DNA of 64,000 bases from Enterobacter sp. BIGb0383 (GCF_003751845.1 NZ_RJKQ01000001.1:806001-870000), one strand, 5' to 3'. Positions 28,351-40,420 are shown, counted from the first letter of the stretch. Notes: generated by a model not told the origin, from the letters alone. Translations and numbers: made by a program.

Positions 28351-31026
28351 TTAGTGCAGCATATTACGGATGACGTAGTGCAGGATCCCGTCGTTCTGGT
28401 AGTAGGTCAGCTCGGTGCCGGTATCGATACGGCAGCGGCACTGTACGATCTCTTTACTGCCGTCCGTTCGGGTCAGGTACACCGGAATAATTGCGCCCGG
28501 TTTAAGGCTTTGCAGGTCACCAATATCAATCTGCTCTTCCCCGGTCAGCCCCAGCGTTTTACGGGTGACGTCCTGCGGGAACTCCAGCGGCAGGATGCCC
28601 ATCCCAATCAGATTGGAGCGGTGAATACGCTCGAAGGATTCCGCAATTACCACCCGGACGCCCAGCAGTCGTGGGCCTTTTGCCGCCCAGTCGCGGCTGG
28701 AGCCGGAGCCGTACTCTTTCCCGGCGATCACCGCCAGCGGCGTGCCGGTCTGCTGGTATTTCATCGCCGCATCGTAGATGGCCACCACCTCGCTGCCGGG
28801 CAGATGGCGCGTCATACCGCCCTCTACGCCGGGCACCATTTCATTGCGGATACGGATATTGGCAAAGGTGCCGCGCATCATCACTTCATGGTTGCCGCGT
28901 CGCGAGCCGTAGGAGTTAAAATCCCCCCGCTCGACGCCGTGACTTTGCAGGTAGCGCCCCGCCGGGCTGTCGGCCTTGATGCTGCCCGCCGGAGAGATAT
29001 GGTCAGTGGTTACCGAATCCCCCAGCATCGCCAGGATACGTGCGCCCTGAATATCTTCTACCGGATCGGGTACCGCCCCCATCTCATCGAAGAACGGCGA
29101 CAGCCGGATATAGGTGGAATCATCCTGCCAGCCATAGGTATCGGAGCGCTCAACCTGAATGCTTTTCCACTCCGGCGTCCCTTCGAAGACCTCCGCATAC
29201 TCTTTGCGGAACATCTCTGTCGACACTTCGCCTACCGCCTGCGCGATCTCCTGCCCTGACGGCCAGATATCTTTCAGCCAGACCGGGTTACCCTGGCTAT
29301 CTTCACCCAGCGGATCTTTCGCCAGGTTGGTATTCATATTGCCCGCCAGCGCATAGGCCACCACCAGCGGCGGCGAGGCCAGCCAGTTGGTTTTGACCAG
29401 GGGATGGATGCGGCCTTCAAAGTTACGGTTGCCGGAGAGCACCGCGCCCACCGTTAAATCGCCTTTTTTGATGGCCTGCTCGATAGGCTCCGGCAGCGGA
29501 CCTGAGTTACCGATACAGGTCGTACAGCCGTAGCCCACCAGATTAAAGCCCAGGGCGTCGAGATGCGGCGTCAGCCCGGCATGGGCCAGGTAGTCGGACA
29601 CCACCTTCGAGCCGGGCGCCAGGGACGCTTTGACCCAGGGTTTCGGCTTCAGGCCCAGCGCCACCGCTTTTTGCGCCAGCAGCCCCGCCGCCATCAGTAC
29701 GCTGGGGTTAGAAGTATTGGTACAGGAGGTAATGGCCGCAATGACCACCGCCCCATCGGGGAGCTGATACTGATGACCGTTCAGGGTATAGCTAACCGGC
29801 TGCCTGTCTTTCTGCGCCTGGTTCAGCTCCAGCTCGGCGCTGGCGGCAAAGGCTTTTGGCACATCGCCGAGGGCAACCCGGTCCTGCGGGCGCTTCGGCC
29901 CGGCCAGGCTGGCAACCACCTCGCCCATGTCCAGCGCCAGAGTGCTGGTAAAGACCGGCTCATCCCCGGTGTTACGCCACATCCCCTGCGCTTTAGCGTA
30001 GGTTTCCACCAGCTCGACCTGTTCCGCACTGCGTCCGCTAAGACGCATATAGTCGAGGGTAACCCCGTCAATGGGGAAGAAGCCGCAGGTGGCGCCATAT
30101 TCCGGCGCCATATTGGCGATAGTGGCGCGATCCGCCAGCGGCAGTGAGTCCAGCCCGTCACCGTAGAATTCAACAAACTTGCCCACCACGCCGTGCTTAC
30201 GCAGCATCTGGGTGACCGTCAGCACCAGGTCGGTGGCGGTGATCCCCTCGCGTAGCTTGCCGGTGAGCTTAAAGCCGACAACGTCGGGGATCAGCATTGA
30301 GACGGGCTGACCGAGCATCGCCGCCTCTGCTTCGATCCCCCCGACGCCCCAGCCCAGTACGCCCAGACCATTAATCATGGTCGTATGGGAGTCGGTGCCG
30401 ACCAGCGTATCGGGCCAGGCCACCCACTCCCCGTCCTGGAACTCGCTCCAGACGGCTTTACCGAGATACTCCAGGTTAACCTGGTGACAGATCCCTGTGC
30501 CGGGCGGCACGACGCTGAAGCGGCTGAAGGCCTGCTGTCCCCAGCGTAAAAAGACGTAACGCTCATGGTTACGCTCCATCTCAAGACGGACGTTTTCGCC
30601 AAACGCGTCATCATCGCCAAAGTGGTCCACGGTCACCGAGTGGTCAATCACCAGATCGACCGGTGAGAGCGGGTTAACTTTGGCCGTATCGCCGCCGAGT
30701 CGTTTAACGGCTTCGCGCATGGCTGCGAGATCCACAACGGCGGGAACGCCGGTGAAATCCTGCATCAGGACGCGTGCGGGGCGGTAGGCAATTTCGCGAT
30801 CGGCATGGGCGTTTTTCAGCCAGCCTGCAAGGGCGTGAATATCTTCGGCGGTAACGGAATCGTCATCCTGCCAGCGCAGGAGATTTTCCAGCAAAACTTT
30901 TAGCGACTTGGGTAAACGCGCAATGTCCCCAAGTTCCTTTGCGGCCAGCGGCAGGCTGTAGTAGTGCCACGTTTTTTCTGCTGCCTGCAGCGTATCCTTA
31001 CTGGCCTCACGTAGGGTAACCGACAT
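28351..31026 (-). CDS. acnA: Aconitate hydratase A
   Basis: Stress-stable aconitase of the TCA cycle (citrate to isocitrate), also an RNA-binding regulator when its iron-sulfur cluster is lost. 891 residues; cluster ligands are the cysteine in [11 protein letters not shown] (about 435) and the pair in [12 protein letters not shown] (about 501/504). The C-terminal swivel domain contains [16 protein letters not shown]. Strong AAGGAGGAG ribosome site. Downstream of the tiny genes ymiA-yciX-ymiC and cysB, as in K-12. Confidence 0.98.
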   Translation of the reverse strand: MSVTLREASKDTLQAAEKTWHYYSLPLAAKELGDIARLPKSLKVLLENLLRWQDDDSVTAEDIHALAGWLKNAHADREIAYRPARVLMQDFTGVPAVVDLAAMREAVKRLGGDTAKVNPLSPVDLVIDHSVTVDHFGDDDAFGENVRLEMERNHERYVFLRWGQQAFSRFSVVPPGTGICHQVNLEYLGKAVWSEFQDGEWVAWPDTLVGTDSHTTMINGLGVLGWGVGGIEAEAAMLGQPVSMLIPDVVGFKLTGKLREGITATDLVLTVTQMLRKHGVVGKFVEFYGDGLDSLPLADRATIANMAPEYGATCGFFPIDGVTLDYMRLSGRSAEQVELVETYAKAQGMWRNTGDEPVFTSTLALDMGEVVASLAGPKRPQDRVALGDVPKAFAASAELELNQAQKDRQPVSYTLNGHQYQLPDGAVVIAAITSCTNTSNPSVLMAAGLLAQKAVALGLKPKPWVKASLAPGSKVVSDYLAHAGLTPHLDALGFNLVGYGCTTCIGNSGPLPEPIEQAIKKGDLTVGAVLSGNRNFEGRIHPLVKTNWLASPPLVVAYALAGNMNTNLAKDPLGEDSQGNPVWLKDIWPSGQEIAQAVGEVSTEMFRKEYAEVFEGTPEWKSIQVERSDTYGWQDDSTYIRLSPFFDEMGAVPDPVEDIQGARILAMLGDSVTTDHISPAGSIKADSPAGRYLQSHGVERGDFNSYGSRRGNHEVMMRGTFANIRIRNEMVPGVEGGMTRHLPGSEVVAIYDAAMKYQQTGTPLAVIAGKEYGSGSSRDWAAKGPRLLGVRVVIAESFERIHRSNLIGMGILPLEFPQDVTRKTLGLTGEEQIDIGDLQSLKPGAIIPVYLTRTDGSKEIVQCRCRIDTGTELTYYQNDGILHYVIRNMLH

Positions 31027-31162
31027 AGCTCCTCCTTAATAACAGGGATTGCGTAACCCGGACAATCATCAGGGTCTGTTATTAAAGATAACACAAACAG
31101 CTTGTAACGTTTTGATAACAACCCGAATTGATAAAAGAGGAGGAACCTTTCGGATAAACAAA

Positions 31163-31192
31163 CAAAAAACCCGACTTCACGTCGGGTTTTTT
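31163..31192 (-). terminator. Intrinsic terminator upstream of acnA (after ymiC)
   Basis: Stem AAAAACCCGAC / GTCGGGTTTTT with a six-base loop; it ends the ymiA-yciX-ymiC transcript before the acnA promoter region. Confidence 0.8.
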
Positions 31193-31198
31193 GGGCGG

Positions 31199-31300
31199 TC
31201 AGTTGAGATACATCCAGACCAGTTGTCCCCAGAACAGCAGCGACAAGGAAAATGCCGCCATCCAGGACCAGTATTTCGCATTACTATAATTATTCAACAT
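31199..31300 (-). CDS. ymiC: YmiC-like 33-residue membrane protein
   Basis: A 33-codon frame starting MLNNYSNAKYWSWM, with a hydrophobic helix (AAFSLSLLFWGQLVWMYL). Position between acnA and yciX and the YWSWM...LFW..L.W pattern match the K-12 small protein YmiC as remembered; function unknown. The ribosome site is weak. Followed at once by a terminator. Confidence 0.6.
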   Translation of the reverse strand: MLNNYSNAKYWSWMAAFSLSLLFWGQLVWMYLN

Positions 31301-31452
31301 TGCCGGACCATTTACGTTTTGTATTCATCAAAACTGCGTTGTTAAGCAGTGTATAAATTGCTGTGTGTATTTATTAACGAGTACAACTTACTTACGCTTA
31401 AGGCCAGTTTGATGAAAGACATCAGATATAACAGCGTAGTGTAATGAAAGAA

Positions 31453-31623
31453 TTATTGTTTTTTTACGTCGTCTTCCATGAACATCTCTATAAAACCTTG
31501 CTGCTGCGAGGTCAGCGTCCACTCTTGTGGAATAGCCGTTATCGGCGTTTTTTTCGCTTTTTTCGGCTTGTCACAGGGCTGACATACTTGCTTCGCAGGT
31601 GATACGTGACCCGTTACGACCAT
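31453..31623 (-). CDS. yciX: YciX-like 56-residue protein
   Basis: Small basic-then-acidic protein ending TSQQQGFIEMFMEDDVKKQ, with a lysine-rich CDKPKKAKKTP segment. The ATG lies two bases after the ymiA stop, indicating coupling. A longer in-frame opening (to 31701) overlaps ymiA and is discarded. Named by position and resemblance to K-12 yciX; function unknown. Confidence 0.6.
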   Translation of the reverse strand: MVVTGHVSPAKQVCQPCDKPKKAKKTPITAIPQEWTLTSQQQGFIEMFMEDDVKKQ

Positions 31624-31625
31624 TT

Positions 31626-31766
31626 TCACCCCCAAAATTTCCACACCAGCAGTGCAATCACTATCCAGAACAGCGCTGAACCTACAAAGACCGCCAGCCA
31701 CGCTTTACGCTTCAGCTCATGATCCTTTTGCGGTTCTTCACTTCCAGACGGCATTGCTAACCTCAT
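31626..31766 (-). CDS. ymiA: YmiA, 46-residue membrane protein
   Basis: 46 codons starting MRLAMPSGSEEPQKD, then LKRKAWLAVF and one transmembrane helix (VGSALFWIVIALLVWKFWG). Nearly every position matches the K-12 YmiA sequence as I remember it. A single-pass inner-membrane protein of unknown role, upstream of yciX in the same transcript. Confidence 0.8.
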   Translation of the reverse strand: MRLAMPSGSEEPQKDHELKRKAWLAVFVGSALFWIVIALLVWKFWG

Positions 31767-32171
31767 ACAATCGACATCGCTTATCATTTTGACACCAAAC
31801 AATCGGCACGAGTTATCATCGCTTGAGATAAATCCTAATTAAAACTGGGCAAAAAATCCAGTCAATTTACGAATCCTCACCATTCGAATATTCAATCTTT
31901 TGAGCCGAAATAAATAATTGAAGTAAGAAGTTTGCGTTAAGGTCAGATATTTTCTATTTTTGTCAGCCTTTAGCGACCTGATTTCCATTAAGAGGGCGCG
32001 GTTATTACCAAAAATACTAAGACGCCCCTCTAAATGCGTTTAATTCTAATTTAGCTTTAGTGACATGATTCACAATTCATCACTACCATAAATGGGTGTT
32101 ATAGAACGCAATCGGGGAGACAAAACCGCGTTTTGTCTCCCCGATGATTTCCTTAACCCTTATCAGGCGAA
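31767..32171 (-). other. AT-rich gap between cysB and ymiA
   Basis: 405 bases with no credible gene on either strand. It should carry the ymiA promoter (minus strand). The only structured element is the perfect hairpin at 32111-32145; the rest is conspicuously A+T rich compared with the flanking genes. Confidence 0.6.
32111..32145 (-). terminator. Perfect 15-bp hairpin after cysB
   Basis: Arms ATCGGGGAGACAAAA and TTTTGTCTCCCCGAT around a five-base CCGCG loop, starting 26 bases after the cysB stop. On the minus strand the stem is followed by TGCGTTCTATAAC rather than a T run, so classical intrinsic termination is not certain. Confidence 0.55.
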
Positions 32172-33188
<1,017 letters not shown>

Positions 33189-33283
33189 CTAAGACGATTT
33201 AATAATAAAAAAGGACTAAGTTATAACCACTATATCATTTATAGCGTTTTTGTATAGACAGCGCCGAAAAATAATAAAGCGTA

Positions 33284-33312
33284 ATAAGAAAGGGCCGGAA
33301 ACCGGCCCTTAT
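33284..33312 (-). terminator. topA intrinsic terminator
   Basis: Stem AAGGGCCGG / CCGGCCCTT with a three-base loop between the topA stop and cysB; on the minus strand it is followed by TCTTATTAC. Confidence 0.75.
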
Positions 33313-33329
33313 GGAGTGCTGAGAGGGTT

Positions 33330-35927
33330 TTACTTCTTGCCTTCGACCCACTTGCCGTCGACATAGAAAGCGGACCAGCCGGTCGCCTTACCGTCTTTCT
33401 CTGCGGCAACATACTGCTGCTTGGTTTTGCGGCTGAAGCGCACTACCGTCGGGTTGCCCTCCGGATCCTGCTGCGGCGCATCGGCCAGATAACGCAGTTT
33501 CTCGGCCAGACGATCGCGGAAACGATACAGTTCAGACACCAGCGGCGCACGGGTTTCACGCGATTTCGGGAAGGTGTTTGCCGCGAGGAAAACGCCCGCC
33601 GCACCGTCACGCAGCACGAAGTACGCATCCGACTTCTCACACTGCAGTTCCGGCAGCGGAACCGGATCTTCCTTCGGCGGCGCGACATCACCGTTACGCA
33701 GGATTTTACGCGTGTTCTTACAGTCGTCGTTGGTACAGGCCATGTACTTACCGAAGCGCCCCATTTTCAGGTGCATTTCAGAACCACATTTCTCACACTC
33801 AACGATCGGACCGTCGTATCCCTTAATGCGGAACTCGCCCTGCTCGATCTCATACCCATCACAGCCCGGGTTATTACCACAGACGTGCAGCTTGCGCTGC
33901 GGGTCAATCAGATAGCTGTCCATCGCCGTACCGCACTTCTGGCAGCGACGTTTGGCACGCAGCGCGTTGGTTTCGGCTTCGTCACCTTCCAGCACGTTAA
34001 GCACTTCGCTTTCCGGCACCAGGTTAATGGTGGTTTTGCAGCGCTCTTTCGGCGGCAGCGCATAGCCGGAACAGCCGAGGAAGACCCCGGTGCTGGCGGT
34101 GCGGATACCCATCTGACGGCTACAGGTCGGGCAGTCGATGCTGGTCAGCACCATCTGGTTCGGCTGCATGCCGCCTTCCAGGGGGTCTTTTTCTGCGGTC
34201 GCCAGCTGGTCGGTGAAGTTGCTGAAGAAGTTATCCAGCACTTTCTTCCACTCGGCCTGGTGGTTAGCCACCTGGTCGAGGCTGCTTTCCATCTGTGCGG
34301 TAAAGTCGTAGTTCATCAGCTCGCGGAAGTTAGCCTCGAGCCTGTCGGTCACGATCTCACCCATTTTCTCGGCGTAGAAGCGGCGGTTATCAACACGCAC
34401 ATAGCCGCGATCCTGGATGGTGGAGATGATCGACGCGTAGGTTGACGGACGGCCGATACCGCGTTTTTCCAGCTCTTTAACCAGCGAGGCTTCGCTAAAG
34501 CGCGCCGGGGGCTTGGTAAAGTGCTGAGCGGGCAGCAGTTCGATCAGAGAGAGCGTATCGCCCGCGTTAACCGCTGGCAGCGTACGATCTTCATCACCCT
34601 TACGCAGCGCCGGCATGACTTTGGTCCAGCCGTCAAAGCGCAGGATACGGCCACGCGCTTTCAGGCGGAAATCGCCCGCGCCGACGGTCAGCGTCGTCGA
34701 GTCATACTGGGCCGGCGTCATCTGGCAGGCCACAAACTGACGCCAGATCAGCTGATACAGCTTCTGCGCGTCGGCTTCCATGTCCTTCAGGGATTCCGCA
34801 AGGACCGACACATCGGAAGGACGAATCGCTTCGTGCGCTTCCTGGGAGTTCTCTTTGCTGGCGTACTGATTGGCGTTTTCCGGCAGGTATTTCTTGCCGA
34901 AATTATCACCGATGTAGTCACGCACCATGCTCACCGCGTCCTGACTCAGGTTGGTCGAGTCGGTACGCATATAGGTGATATAACCCGCTTCATACAGACG
35001 CTGGGCCATCATCATGGTTTTTTTCACGCCAAAGCTGAGACGGGTACTGGCCGCCTGCTGCAGGGTGGAGGTGATATAAGGCGCGCCCGGCTTGCTGCTG
35101 GTCGGCTTATCTTCGCGATCCAGCACCTGATACTTCGCTTTTTCCAGCAGGCTAACAGCGGCTTCGGTCTGCTCGCGGTTAACCGGACGGAACGGCTTAT
35201 CGTTCTGATGGCTGACCTGCAGCGGCAGCGTATCCCCGCCCGGCGTGGTGACGTTAGCGTCAATTTCCCAGAACTCTTCCGGGACAAAGGCTTTGATCTC
35301 ACGCTCGCGCTCAACCACCAGACGTACGGCAACGGACTGGACGCGACCGGCAGAAAGACCGCGGGCGATCTTTTTCCACAGTAGCGGCGAGACCATATAG
35401 CCTACGACGCGGTCCATAAAGCGACGCGCCTGCTGGGCGTTGACGCGGTCGATGTTCAGTTCACCCGGCTTTTCAAACGCCTGCTGAATGGCATTCTTGG
35501 TGATTTCGTTAAACACAACGCGACTATAGCGTTTTTCGTCGCCACCGATGATTTCCCGCAGGTGCCATGCAATGGCCTCCCCTTCGCGGTCAAGGTCGGT
35601 TGCGAGATAGATGTGGTCGGCTTTTTCGGCCAGCTGCTTGAGTTCAGCAACGACCTTCTCTTTGCCCGGCAGCACTTCATACTGTGCCGCCCATTCCCGC
35701 CATGGGTCGACGCCCATGCGGTTTACGAGAGCGCTACGCTCATCCTTTTTTGGCTTCACAGCCGTTTTGGTGGAGGTAGAGTCGGCGCTCTTTTTCTGCG
35801 CTGAGCCACTGGTCGGCAAATCGCGGACATGACCGACGCTGGATTTCACCACGTAGTCATTGCCCAGATACTTATTGATCGTTTTGGCTTTTGCCGGGGA
35901 CTCAACGATAACGAGAGCTTTACCCAT
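33330..35927 (-). CDS. topA: DNA topoisomerase I (omega protein)
   Basis: Type IA topoisomerase that relaxes negative supercoils. 865 residues: TOPRIM domain at the N-terminus ([17 protein letters not shown]; acidic triad in [10 protein letters not shown]), the active-site tyrosine in [10 protein letters not shown] (Tyr319 in K-12), three C-terminal tetracysteine zinc ribbons (starting CPTC, CQKCG, CEKCG) and C-terminal ssDNA-binding ribbons. The start at 35927 has AGGTGAAT before it; a GTG two codons earlier is less likely. Confidence 0.98.
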   Translation of the reverse strand: MGKALVIVESPAKAKTINKYLGNDYVVKSSVGHVRDLPTSGSAQKKSADSTSTKTAVKPKKDERSALVNRMGVDPWREWAAQYEVLPGKEKVVAELKQLAEKADHIYLATDLDREGEAIAWHLREIIGGDEKRYSRVVFNEITKNAIQQAFEKPGELNIDRVNAQQARRFMDRVVGYMVSPLLWKKIARGLSAGRVQSVAVRLVVEREREIKAFVPEEFWEIDANVTTPGGDTLPLQVSHQNDKPFRPVNREQTEAAVSLLEKAKYQVLDREDKPTSSKPGAPYITSTLQQAASTRLSFGVKKTMMMAQRLYEAGYITYMRTDSTNLSQDAVSMVRDYIGDNFGKKYLPENANQYASKENSQEAHEAIRPSDVSVLAESLKDMEADAQKLYQLIWRQFVACQMTPAQYDSTTLTVGAGDFRLKARGRILRFDGWTKVMPALRKGDEDRTLPAVNAGDTLSLIELLPAQHFTKPPARFSEASLVKELEKRGIGRPSTYASIISTIQDRGYVRVDNRRFYAEKMGEIVTDRLEANFRELMNYDFTAQMESSLDQVANHQAEWKKVLDNFFSNFTDQLATAEKDPLEGGMQPNQMVLTSIDCPTCSRQMGIRTASTGVFLGCSGYALPPKERCKTTINLVPESEVLNVLEGDEAETNALRAKRRCQKCGTAMDSYLIDPQRKLHVCGNNPGCDGYEIEQGEFRIKGYDGPIVECEKCGSEMHLKMGRFGKYMACTNDDCKNTRKILRNGDVAPPKEDPVPLPELQCEKSDAYFVLRDGAAGVFLAANTFPKSRETRAPLVSELYRFRDRLAEKLRYLADAPQQDPEGNPTVVRFSRKTKQQYVAAEKDGKATGWSAFYVDGKWVEGKK

Positions 35928-36325
35928 ATTCACCTTTACCTAATTTGATTCTTCCAGAATTGATCGCAGAGGGCTTTACCTGCCGCCGCTGACAGATCGC
36001 AATATGGCGACGACAGCAGTGGAACTCAACCCTTAAGTAAAACCACAGCGGTAAACTGCGCTTCCCAGGTGGTTGAACTGGCAGGTTTTTCCGTATAACT
36101 GCTCTACAGGACGACCAAACTTTAGTCGAATGTCAAGCAAATCTATTGCCAGCCTGACGAAAGCGTCACACTGTACCTGATAAAATTTGTTACGCAACTT
36201 TATTAGCATGCAAAAGTCAATCCTGCCAGCAAGCGCATGTTCAGCTTACCCACGAATGAAACAGGGAAAATTTGCCCGCAGAGGCCGCCGGGCGTAGACT
36301 AATGCCCGTTAAAAAGGAGTTCTGT
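35928..36325. other. Divergent promoter region of topA and yciN
   Basis: 398 bases without a gene. It must contain the promoters of both divergent genes; K-12 topA has several, one heat-shock dependent. I can see AT-rich patches (for example GATAAAATTTG near 36180) but cannot assign individual promoters with confidence. Confidence 0.5.
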
Positions 36326-36577
36326 ATGCAACAAGAAACGCAGCCAATCGATCGCCAGGCGCTACTGGCAAAAGCAAACCAGCTGATTCGCGACCACGAA
36401 GATACGCTGTCCGGCATTGAAGCCACGGGCGTGACCCAGCGCAACGGCGTGCTGGTGTTCAGCGGAGAGTACTACCTCGACGAACAGGGCCTGCCGACGG
36501 GCAAAAGCACCGCCGTATTTAATATGTTTAAATATCTGGCCCACGAACTGTCCGACAAGTATCACCTGATTGATTAA
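36326..36577 (+). CDS. yciN: YciN, DUF2498 protein
   Basis: 83-residue soluble acidic protein of unknown function, conserved in enterobacteria (core [20 protein letters not shown]). The start has a clear AAGGAG site eight bases upstream; the frame extends 54 bases further 5' without one. Divergent from topA; a terminator follows shared with sohB. Confidence 0.92.
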   Translation: MQQETQPIDRQALLAKANQLIRDHEDTLSGIEATGVTQRNGVLVFSGEYYLDEQGLPTGKSTAVFNMFKYLAHELSDKYHLID

Positions 36578-36583
36578 AAAAAA

Positions 36584-36611
36584 ATGCGAGGCCTGAGCCT
36601 CGCGTTTTTTT
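36584..36611 (+). terminator. Bidirectional terminator between yciN and sohB
   Basis: Stem GCGAGGC-CTGA-GCCTCGC flanked by A8 and T7 runs. Confidence 0.92.
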
Positions 36612-36619
36612 CACACCGC

Positions 36620-37666
36620 TCAGAGCAGCGGCTTTTGCCCACGCTGCCACCAGCGTAGCAGCAGACGATCGGCGCTTTCCGCTGCGCTGCCGGTCAGGCG
36701 GTCCAGCAGTTTCTTACGCTGGGTATAGCGCAGGCTGATAACCTCACGTCCTTCCATCAGGCTCAGAATCAGATCGTCGCTGGTGCCGACGCTATCGACC
36801 AGACCTTTTTCCAGCGCCTGCACGCCGTACCAGTGTTCACCGGTCGCCACCTGCTCAATATCAAGCGATGGGCGCATCTGCTTCACGAAATCTTTAAACA
36901 GGTAGTGGGTTTCGTTCAGGCTCTCGCGGAATTTCTCCCGCCCTTCTTCGGTGTTTTCACCCAGCAGCGTCAGGGTACGTTTGTACTGACCGGCGGTGTG
37001 CAGTTCGATATCGATATCTTTGCTTTTCAGGAAGCGGTTAAAGTTGGGGATCTGCGCGACCACGCCAATAGAGCCGACAATGGAGAACGGCGCGGCAACA
37101 ATATTGTCGGCCACGCAGGCCATCATATAGCCGCCGCTGGCCGCCACTTTATCGACCGCCACGGTCAGCGGGATCTTTTTATCACGCAGACGCTGGAGCT
37201 GAGAAGCCGCCAGGCCATAGCCATGTACCACGCCGCCGGGGCTTTCCAGACGCAGCACGACCTGGTCGTCACTTTTCACCGCGGCCAGTACAGCGGTGAC
37301 CTCTTCCCGCAGGCCGTTGACTTCGCCCGCGTCCATGCTGCCTTTAAAATCCAGCACCCAGACGCGGGGTTTGGTCAGGGGCGTATCGTCGCCCTGCTTT
37401 TCCCGCGCCTTCGCCGCTTTGGCTTCCAGCTTGTGCTTTTTCTTCTGCGCTTTGTGCCAGAGTTTCTGCTGACGATCGTCGAGCAGCGCAACCGACACCT
37501 CTTCCTGCATTTCTTTATACTGTTCACTCAGGTTGGTAATGCGCAGTTCGCCCCGCTGACGCTTTTTGTGCGTCAGACCGACGATAAGCAGCGCGACGGC
37601 GCCGATCGCCAGTACTACGGTGATAATTTTCGCTAAAAACAACCCATACTGAGATAGTAAGTCCAC
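36620..37666 (-). CDS. sohB: SohB, inner-membrane S49 peptidase
   Basis: Signal-peptide-peptidase-like protease (family S49); in E. coli a multicopy suppressor of degP mutants. 348 residues: N-terminal transmembrane helix (GLFLAKIITVVLAIGAVALL), a charged linker (about 45-100), then the protease domain with nucleophile Ser in DKVAASGGYMMA and the general-base Lys in AGQYKRTLTLLG. A GTG start is chosen because AAGGTGG lies five bases upstream; the frame continues 27 bases further to a TTG without a site. Confidence 0.94.
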   Translation of the reverse strand: MDLLSQYGLFLAKIITVVLAIGAVALLIVGLTHKKRQRGELRITNLSEQYKEMQEEVSVALLDDRQQKLWHKAQKKKHKLEAKAAKAREKQGDDTPLTKPRVWVLDFKGSMDAGEVNGLREEVTAVLAAVKSDDQVVLRLESPGGVVHGYGLAASQLQRLRDKKIPLTVAVDKVAASGGYMMACVADNIVAAPFSIVGSIGVVAQIPNFNRFLKSKDIDIELHTAGQYKRTLTLLGENTEEGREKFRESLNETHYLFKDFVKQMRPSLDIEQVATGEHWYGVQALEKGLVDSVGTSDDLILSLMEGREVISLRYTQRKKLLDRLTGSAAESADRLLLRWWQRGQKPLL

Positions 37667-37922
37667 GCGTTCCACCTTGATTAAAGCACTCAATGTTCGG
37701 GCCAGTGTATCGCACCCGCAGCGGCACGTCTCTGACCCGGTTTAACGTCCTGAGACGGCATCCCCCATTCTTGCAAGCCAGGAAATCTTTGCAAAGTGTT
37801 AATTTTAAAGATGTTAGCCGCCTGGCCGATTGTAATGCTGCGCTATTTAGGGCATAAAGCCGGAAAGTCATATCGCAGACACATCAGCGCGTGGTCCGGG
37901 GCTGACCACCGAAGGAGCTACC

Positions 37923-38684
37923 GTGCACTATCAACCGCAACAGGATTTACTGCAAAATCGACGCATTCTTGTCACCGGCGCCAGCGACGGTATTGGCCGT
38001 GAAGCGGCCCTGACCTACGCCCGCTATGGCGCTCACGTGGTGCTGCTGGGCCGCAATGCAGAGAAGTTGCAGGCCGTCGCCGATGAAATTCAGCAGGAGA
38101 CCGGCCATCCGACGCGCTGGCATACGCTCGACTTACTCACCTGCACGCCGGACGACTGCCAGCGGCTTGCCGCCGATGTTGCCAGCCATACGCCGATCCT
38201 TGACGGAGTTTTGCATAATGCCGGTTTGCTGGGGGATATCGTCCCTATGGATGAGCAGGATCCCGTCGTCTGGCAGCAGGTCATGCAGGTTAACGTTAAC
38301 GCCACCTTTATACTGACCCAGGCGCTGTTACCGCTGCTGTTGAAATCAGACTCCGGCTCGCTGGTCTTTACCTCATCCAGCGTCGGCCGCCAGGGTCGCG
38401 CTAACTGGGGTGCCTACGCGGTGTCGAAGTTTGCCACCGAAGGGATGATGCAGGTGCTGGCGGAGGAGTATCAGAGCCGCCAGCTGCGGGTAAACTGCAT
38501 CAATCCGGGCGGCACCCGGACCAAAATGCGCGCCAGCGCGTTTCCGACGGAAGATCCGCAGAAGTTAAAGACACCGGAAGATATTATGCCGCTTTACCTG
38601 TGGCTGATGGGCGACGACAGCCGCCGTAAAACCGGGCTGAGTTTCGATGCTCAGCCGGGACGTAAACCGGGGATTGCGCAATGA
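37923..38684 (+). CDS. yciK: YciK, short-chain dehydrogenase
   Basis: 253-residue SDR oxidoreductase of unknown substrate. Cofactor motif TGASDGIG, NAG motif HNAGLLG, and the catalytic Ser/Tyr/Lys set (FTSSSVGRQG, then YAVSK). It starts with GTG after a strong AAGGAGCTACC site. It overlaps btuR by four bases (ATGA), so the two form an operon although no metabolic link is known. Confidence 0.94.
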   Translation: MHYQPQQDLLQNRRILVTGASDGIGREAALTYARYGAHVVLLGRNAEKLQAVADEIQQETGHPTRWHTLDLLTCTPDDCQRLAADVASHTPILDGVLHNAGLLGDIVPMDEQDPVVWQQVMQVNVNATFILTQALLPLLLKSDSGSLVFTSSSVGRQGRANWGAYAVSKFATEGMMQVLAEEYQSRQLRVNCINPGGTRTKMRASAFPTEDPQKLKTPEDIMPLYLWLMGDDSRRKTGLSFDAQPGRKPGIAQ

Positions 38685-39271
38685 GCGACGATCGTTATCA
38701 GCAGCGCCAGCAGCGCGTAAAAGATCGGGTTGACGCCCGCGTCGCCGCGGCACAGGAAGAACGCGGCATTGTTATCGTCTTTACCGGCAATGGCAAAGGC
38801 AAAACCACCGCCGCCTTTGGTACCGCCACCCGCGCCGTGGGTCACGGTAAAAAAGTCGCGGCGGTACAGTTTATTAAAGGTACCTGGCCGAACGGCGAGC
38901 GCAATTTGCTTGAGCCACACGGGGTCGAGTTTCAGGTGATGGCGACCGGTTTTACCTGGGAGACGCAGAACCGGGAGAGCGATACCGATGCCTGCCTGCA
39001 GGTGTGGCAGCACGCGAAAAGAATGCTGGCCGACGAGACGCTGGATATGGTGCTGCTCGATGAGCTGACCTATATGGTGGCCTATGATTATTTGCCGCTG
39101 GAAGAGGTGCTCAGCGCCCTGGAACAGCGTCCCGCGCACCAGACGGTGATTATCACCGGCCGCGGCTGCCACCGCGATATCCTGGAATTTGCGGATACGG
39201 TGAGCGAACTGCGGCCGGTGAAGCATGCCTTCGAGGCAGGAATTAAAGCGCAAATCGGTATCGACTACTGA
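38681..39271 (+). CDS. btuR: Cob(I)alamin adenosyltransferase
   Basis: Corrinoid adenosyltransferase (CobA/BtuR type) making adenosylcobalamin from cobalamin and ATP. 196 residues with the inverted P-loop GNGKGKTTAAFG near residue 36 and VLLDELTY Walker B-like segment. Cytoplasmic. Expressed from the yciK-btuR pair, ending at a terminator shared with rluB. Confidence 0.96.
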   Translation: MSDDRYQQRQQRVKDRVDARVAAAQEERGIVIVFTGNGKGKTTAAFGTATRAVGHGKKVAAVQFIKGTWPNGERNLLEPHGVEFQVMATGFTWETQNRESDTDACLQVWQHAKRMLADETLDMVLLDELTYMVAYDYLPLEEVLSALEQRPAHQTVIITGRGCHRDILEFADTVSELRPVKHAFEAGIKAQIGIDY

Positions 39272-39275
39272 TATG

Positions 39276-39301
39276 AAAAAAGGGGCTTTCGCCCCTTTTT
39301 C
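39276..39301 (+). terminator. Bidirectional terminator between btuR and rluB
   Basis: AAAAAGGGGC-TTTC-GCCCCTTTTT, perfect and symmetric. Confidence 0.92.
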
Positions 39302-39315
39302 TATTAACGATGTGA

Positions 39316-40224
39316 TTAACCGTTATTGTTACCACGTCCACCGCCGGGATTGTTGCTGCGCCCACCGCCCGGACGACGGCTGTTGCCGCTGACCTGGGTA
39401 TGACGCTTCACCGCACGGCGGATCTGGTTCGCCTTCATGCGGCGGCGATCTTTTTCCACCGCGACTTTAGAGGTGGTTTCCGCCGGCAGACCGACCAGCT
39501 CACGCAGATAGTTGGTCTGGGCCAGATCCAGCTCCGTATAGCCGCCGCGCGGCAGGCCTTTCGGCAGCAGAATATCGCCGTAGCGAACGCGGATCAGGCG
39601 GCTAACCTGTACGCTCACCGCTTCCCACAGACGACGCACTTCGCGGTTACGGCCTTCGGTCAGGGTGACGTTATACCACTGGTTGATCCCTTCCCCACCG
39701 CTGAACTTGATGGTTTTAAACGCCGCCGGGCCGTCTTCCAGCTGCACACCGCGTGCCAGCTGACGGACTTTGGTATCGTCCACTTCGCCAAAGACGCGAA
39801 CCGCGTATTCGCGCTCGACTTCCTGGCTCGGGTGCATCAGGCGGTTAGCCAGTTCACCGTCGGTGGTAAACAGCAGCAGACCGCAGGTGTTAACGTCAAG
39901 ACGCCCTACCGCGATCCAGCGCGCACCGCGCAGTTTCGGCAGACGGTCAAACACGGTCGGACGACCTTCCGGATCGTTACGGGTGCAGAGCTCGCCTTCC
40001 GGCTTGTAGTACGCCAGCACGCGGCAAACCTGCTCAACCGACTCTTTCACGGAGATCAGATGACCATCAATACGAATTTTCAGACCCTGAACGACTTCAA
40101 CGCGGTCGCCCAGCTTGGCAATTTTGCCATCAACGCTGACGCGACCGGCTTCAATAATGGTCTCGATTTCACGGCGGGAGCCGTGGCCGGCACGCGCCAG
40201 CACTTTCTGTAGTTTCTCGCTCAT
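39316..40224 (-). CDS. rluB: 23S rRNA pseudouridine-2605 synthase
   Basis: RsuA-family pseudouridine synthase modifying U2605 of 23S rRNA. 302 residues: N-terminal S4 domain ([20 protein letters not shown]), catalytic domain with the active-site aspartate in [15 protein letters not shown] (about Asp110), and a low-complexity basic Gly/Asn/Arg tail ([19 protein letters not shown]) that is longer than in K-12 (about 291 residues). Confidence 0.96.
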   Translation of the reverse strand: MSEKLQKVLARAGHGSRREIETIIEAGRVSVDGKIAKLGDRVEVVQGLKIRIDGHLISVKESVEQVCRVLAYYKPEGELCTRNDPEGRPTVFDRLPKLRGARWIAVGRLDVNTCGLLLFTTDGELANRLMHPSQEVEREYAVRVFGEVDDTKVRQLARGVQLEDGPAAFKTIKFSGGEGINQWYNVTLTEGRNREVRRLWEAVSVQVSRLIRVRYGDILLPKGLPRGGYTELDLAQTNYLRELVGLPAETTSKVAVEKDRRRMKANQIRRAVKRHTQVSGNSRRPGGGRSNNPGGGRGNNNG

Positions 40225-40420
40225 AGAGCTTCCTTAGGTGTCGCCTTCACAGGCGTCTGACAGGCTTATGGATCGCTGAGTCCGGAAAATCATCGTAACT
40301 CAACGACATAGTTTTAATCTGTGCACCCAGTCTGGTTGAAAATCATCACGCAGACTGATTCGTGGCCGCACATATTACACGAATTTTAGCTTAAATGATT
40401 CATGATGTTGTTTAAGAGGC

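Noticed and set aside
28225-29259. Plus-strand frame running from ribA into acnA antisense
   Set aside because: Crosses the strong bidirectional terminator and overlaps two well-identified genes.
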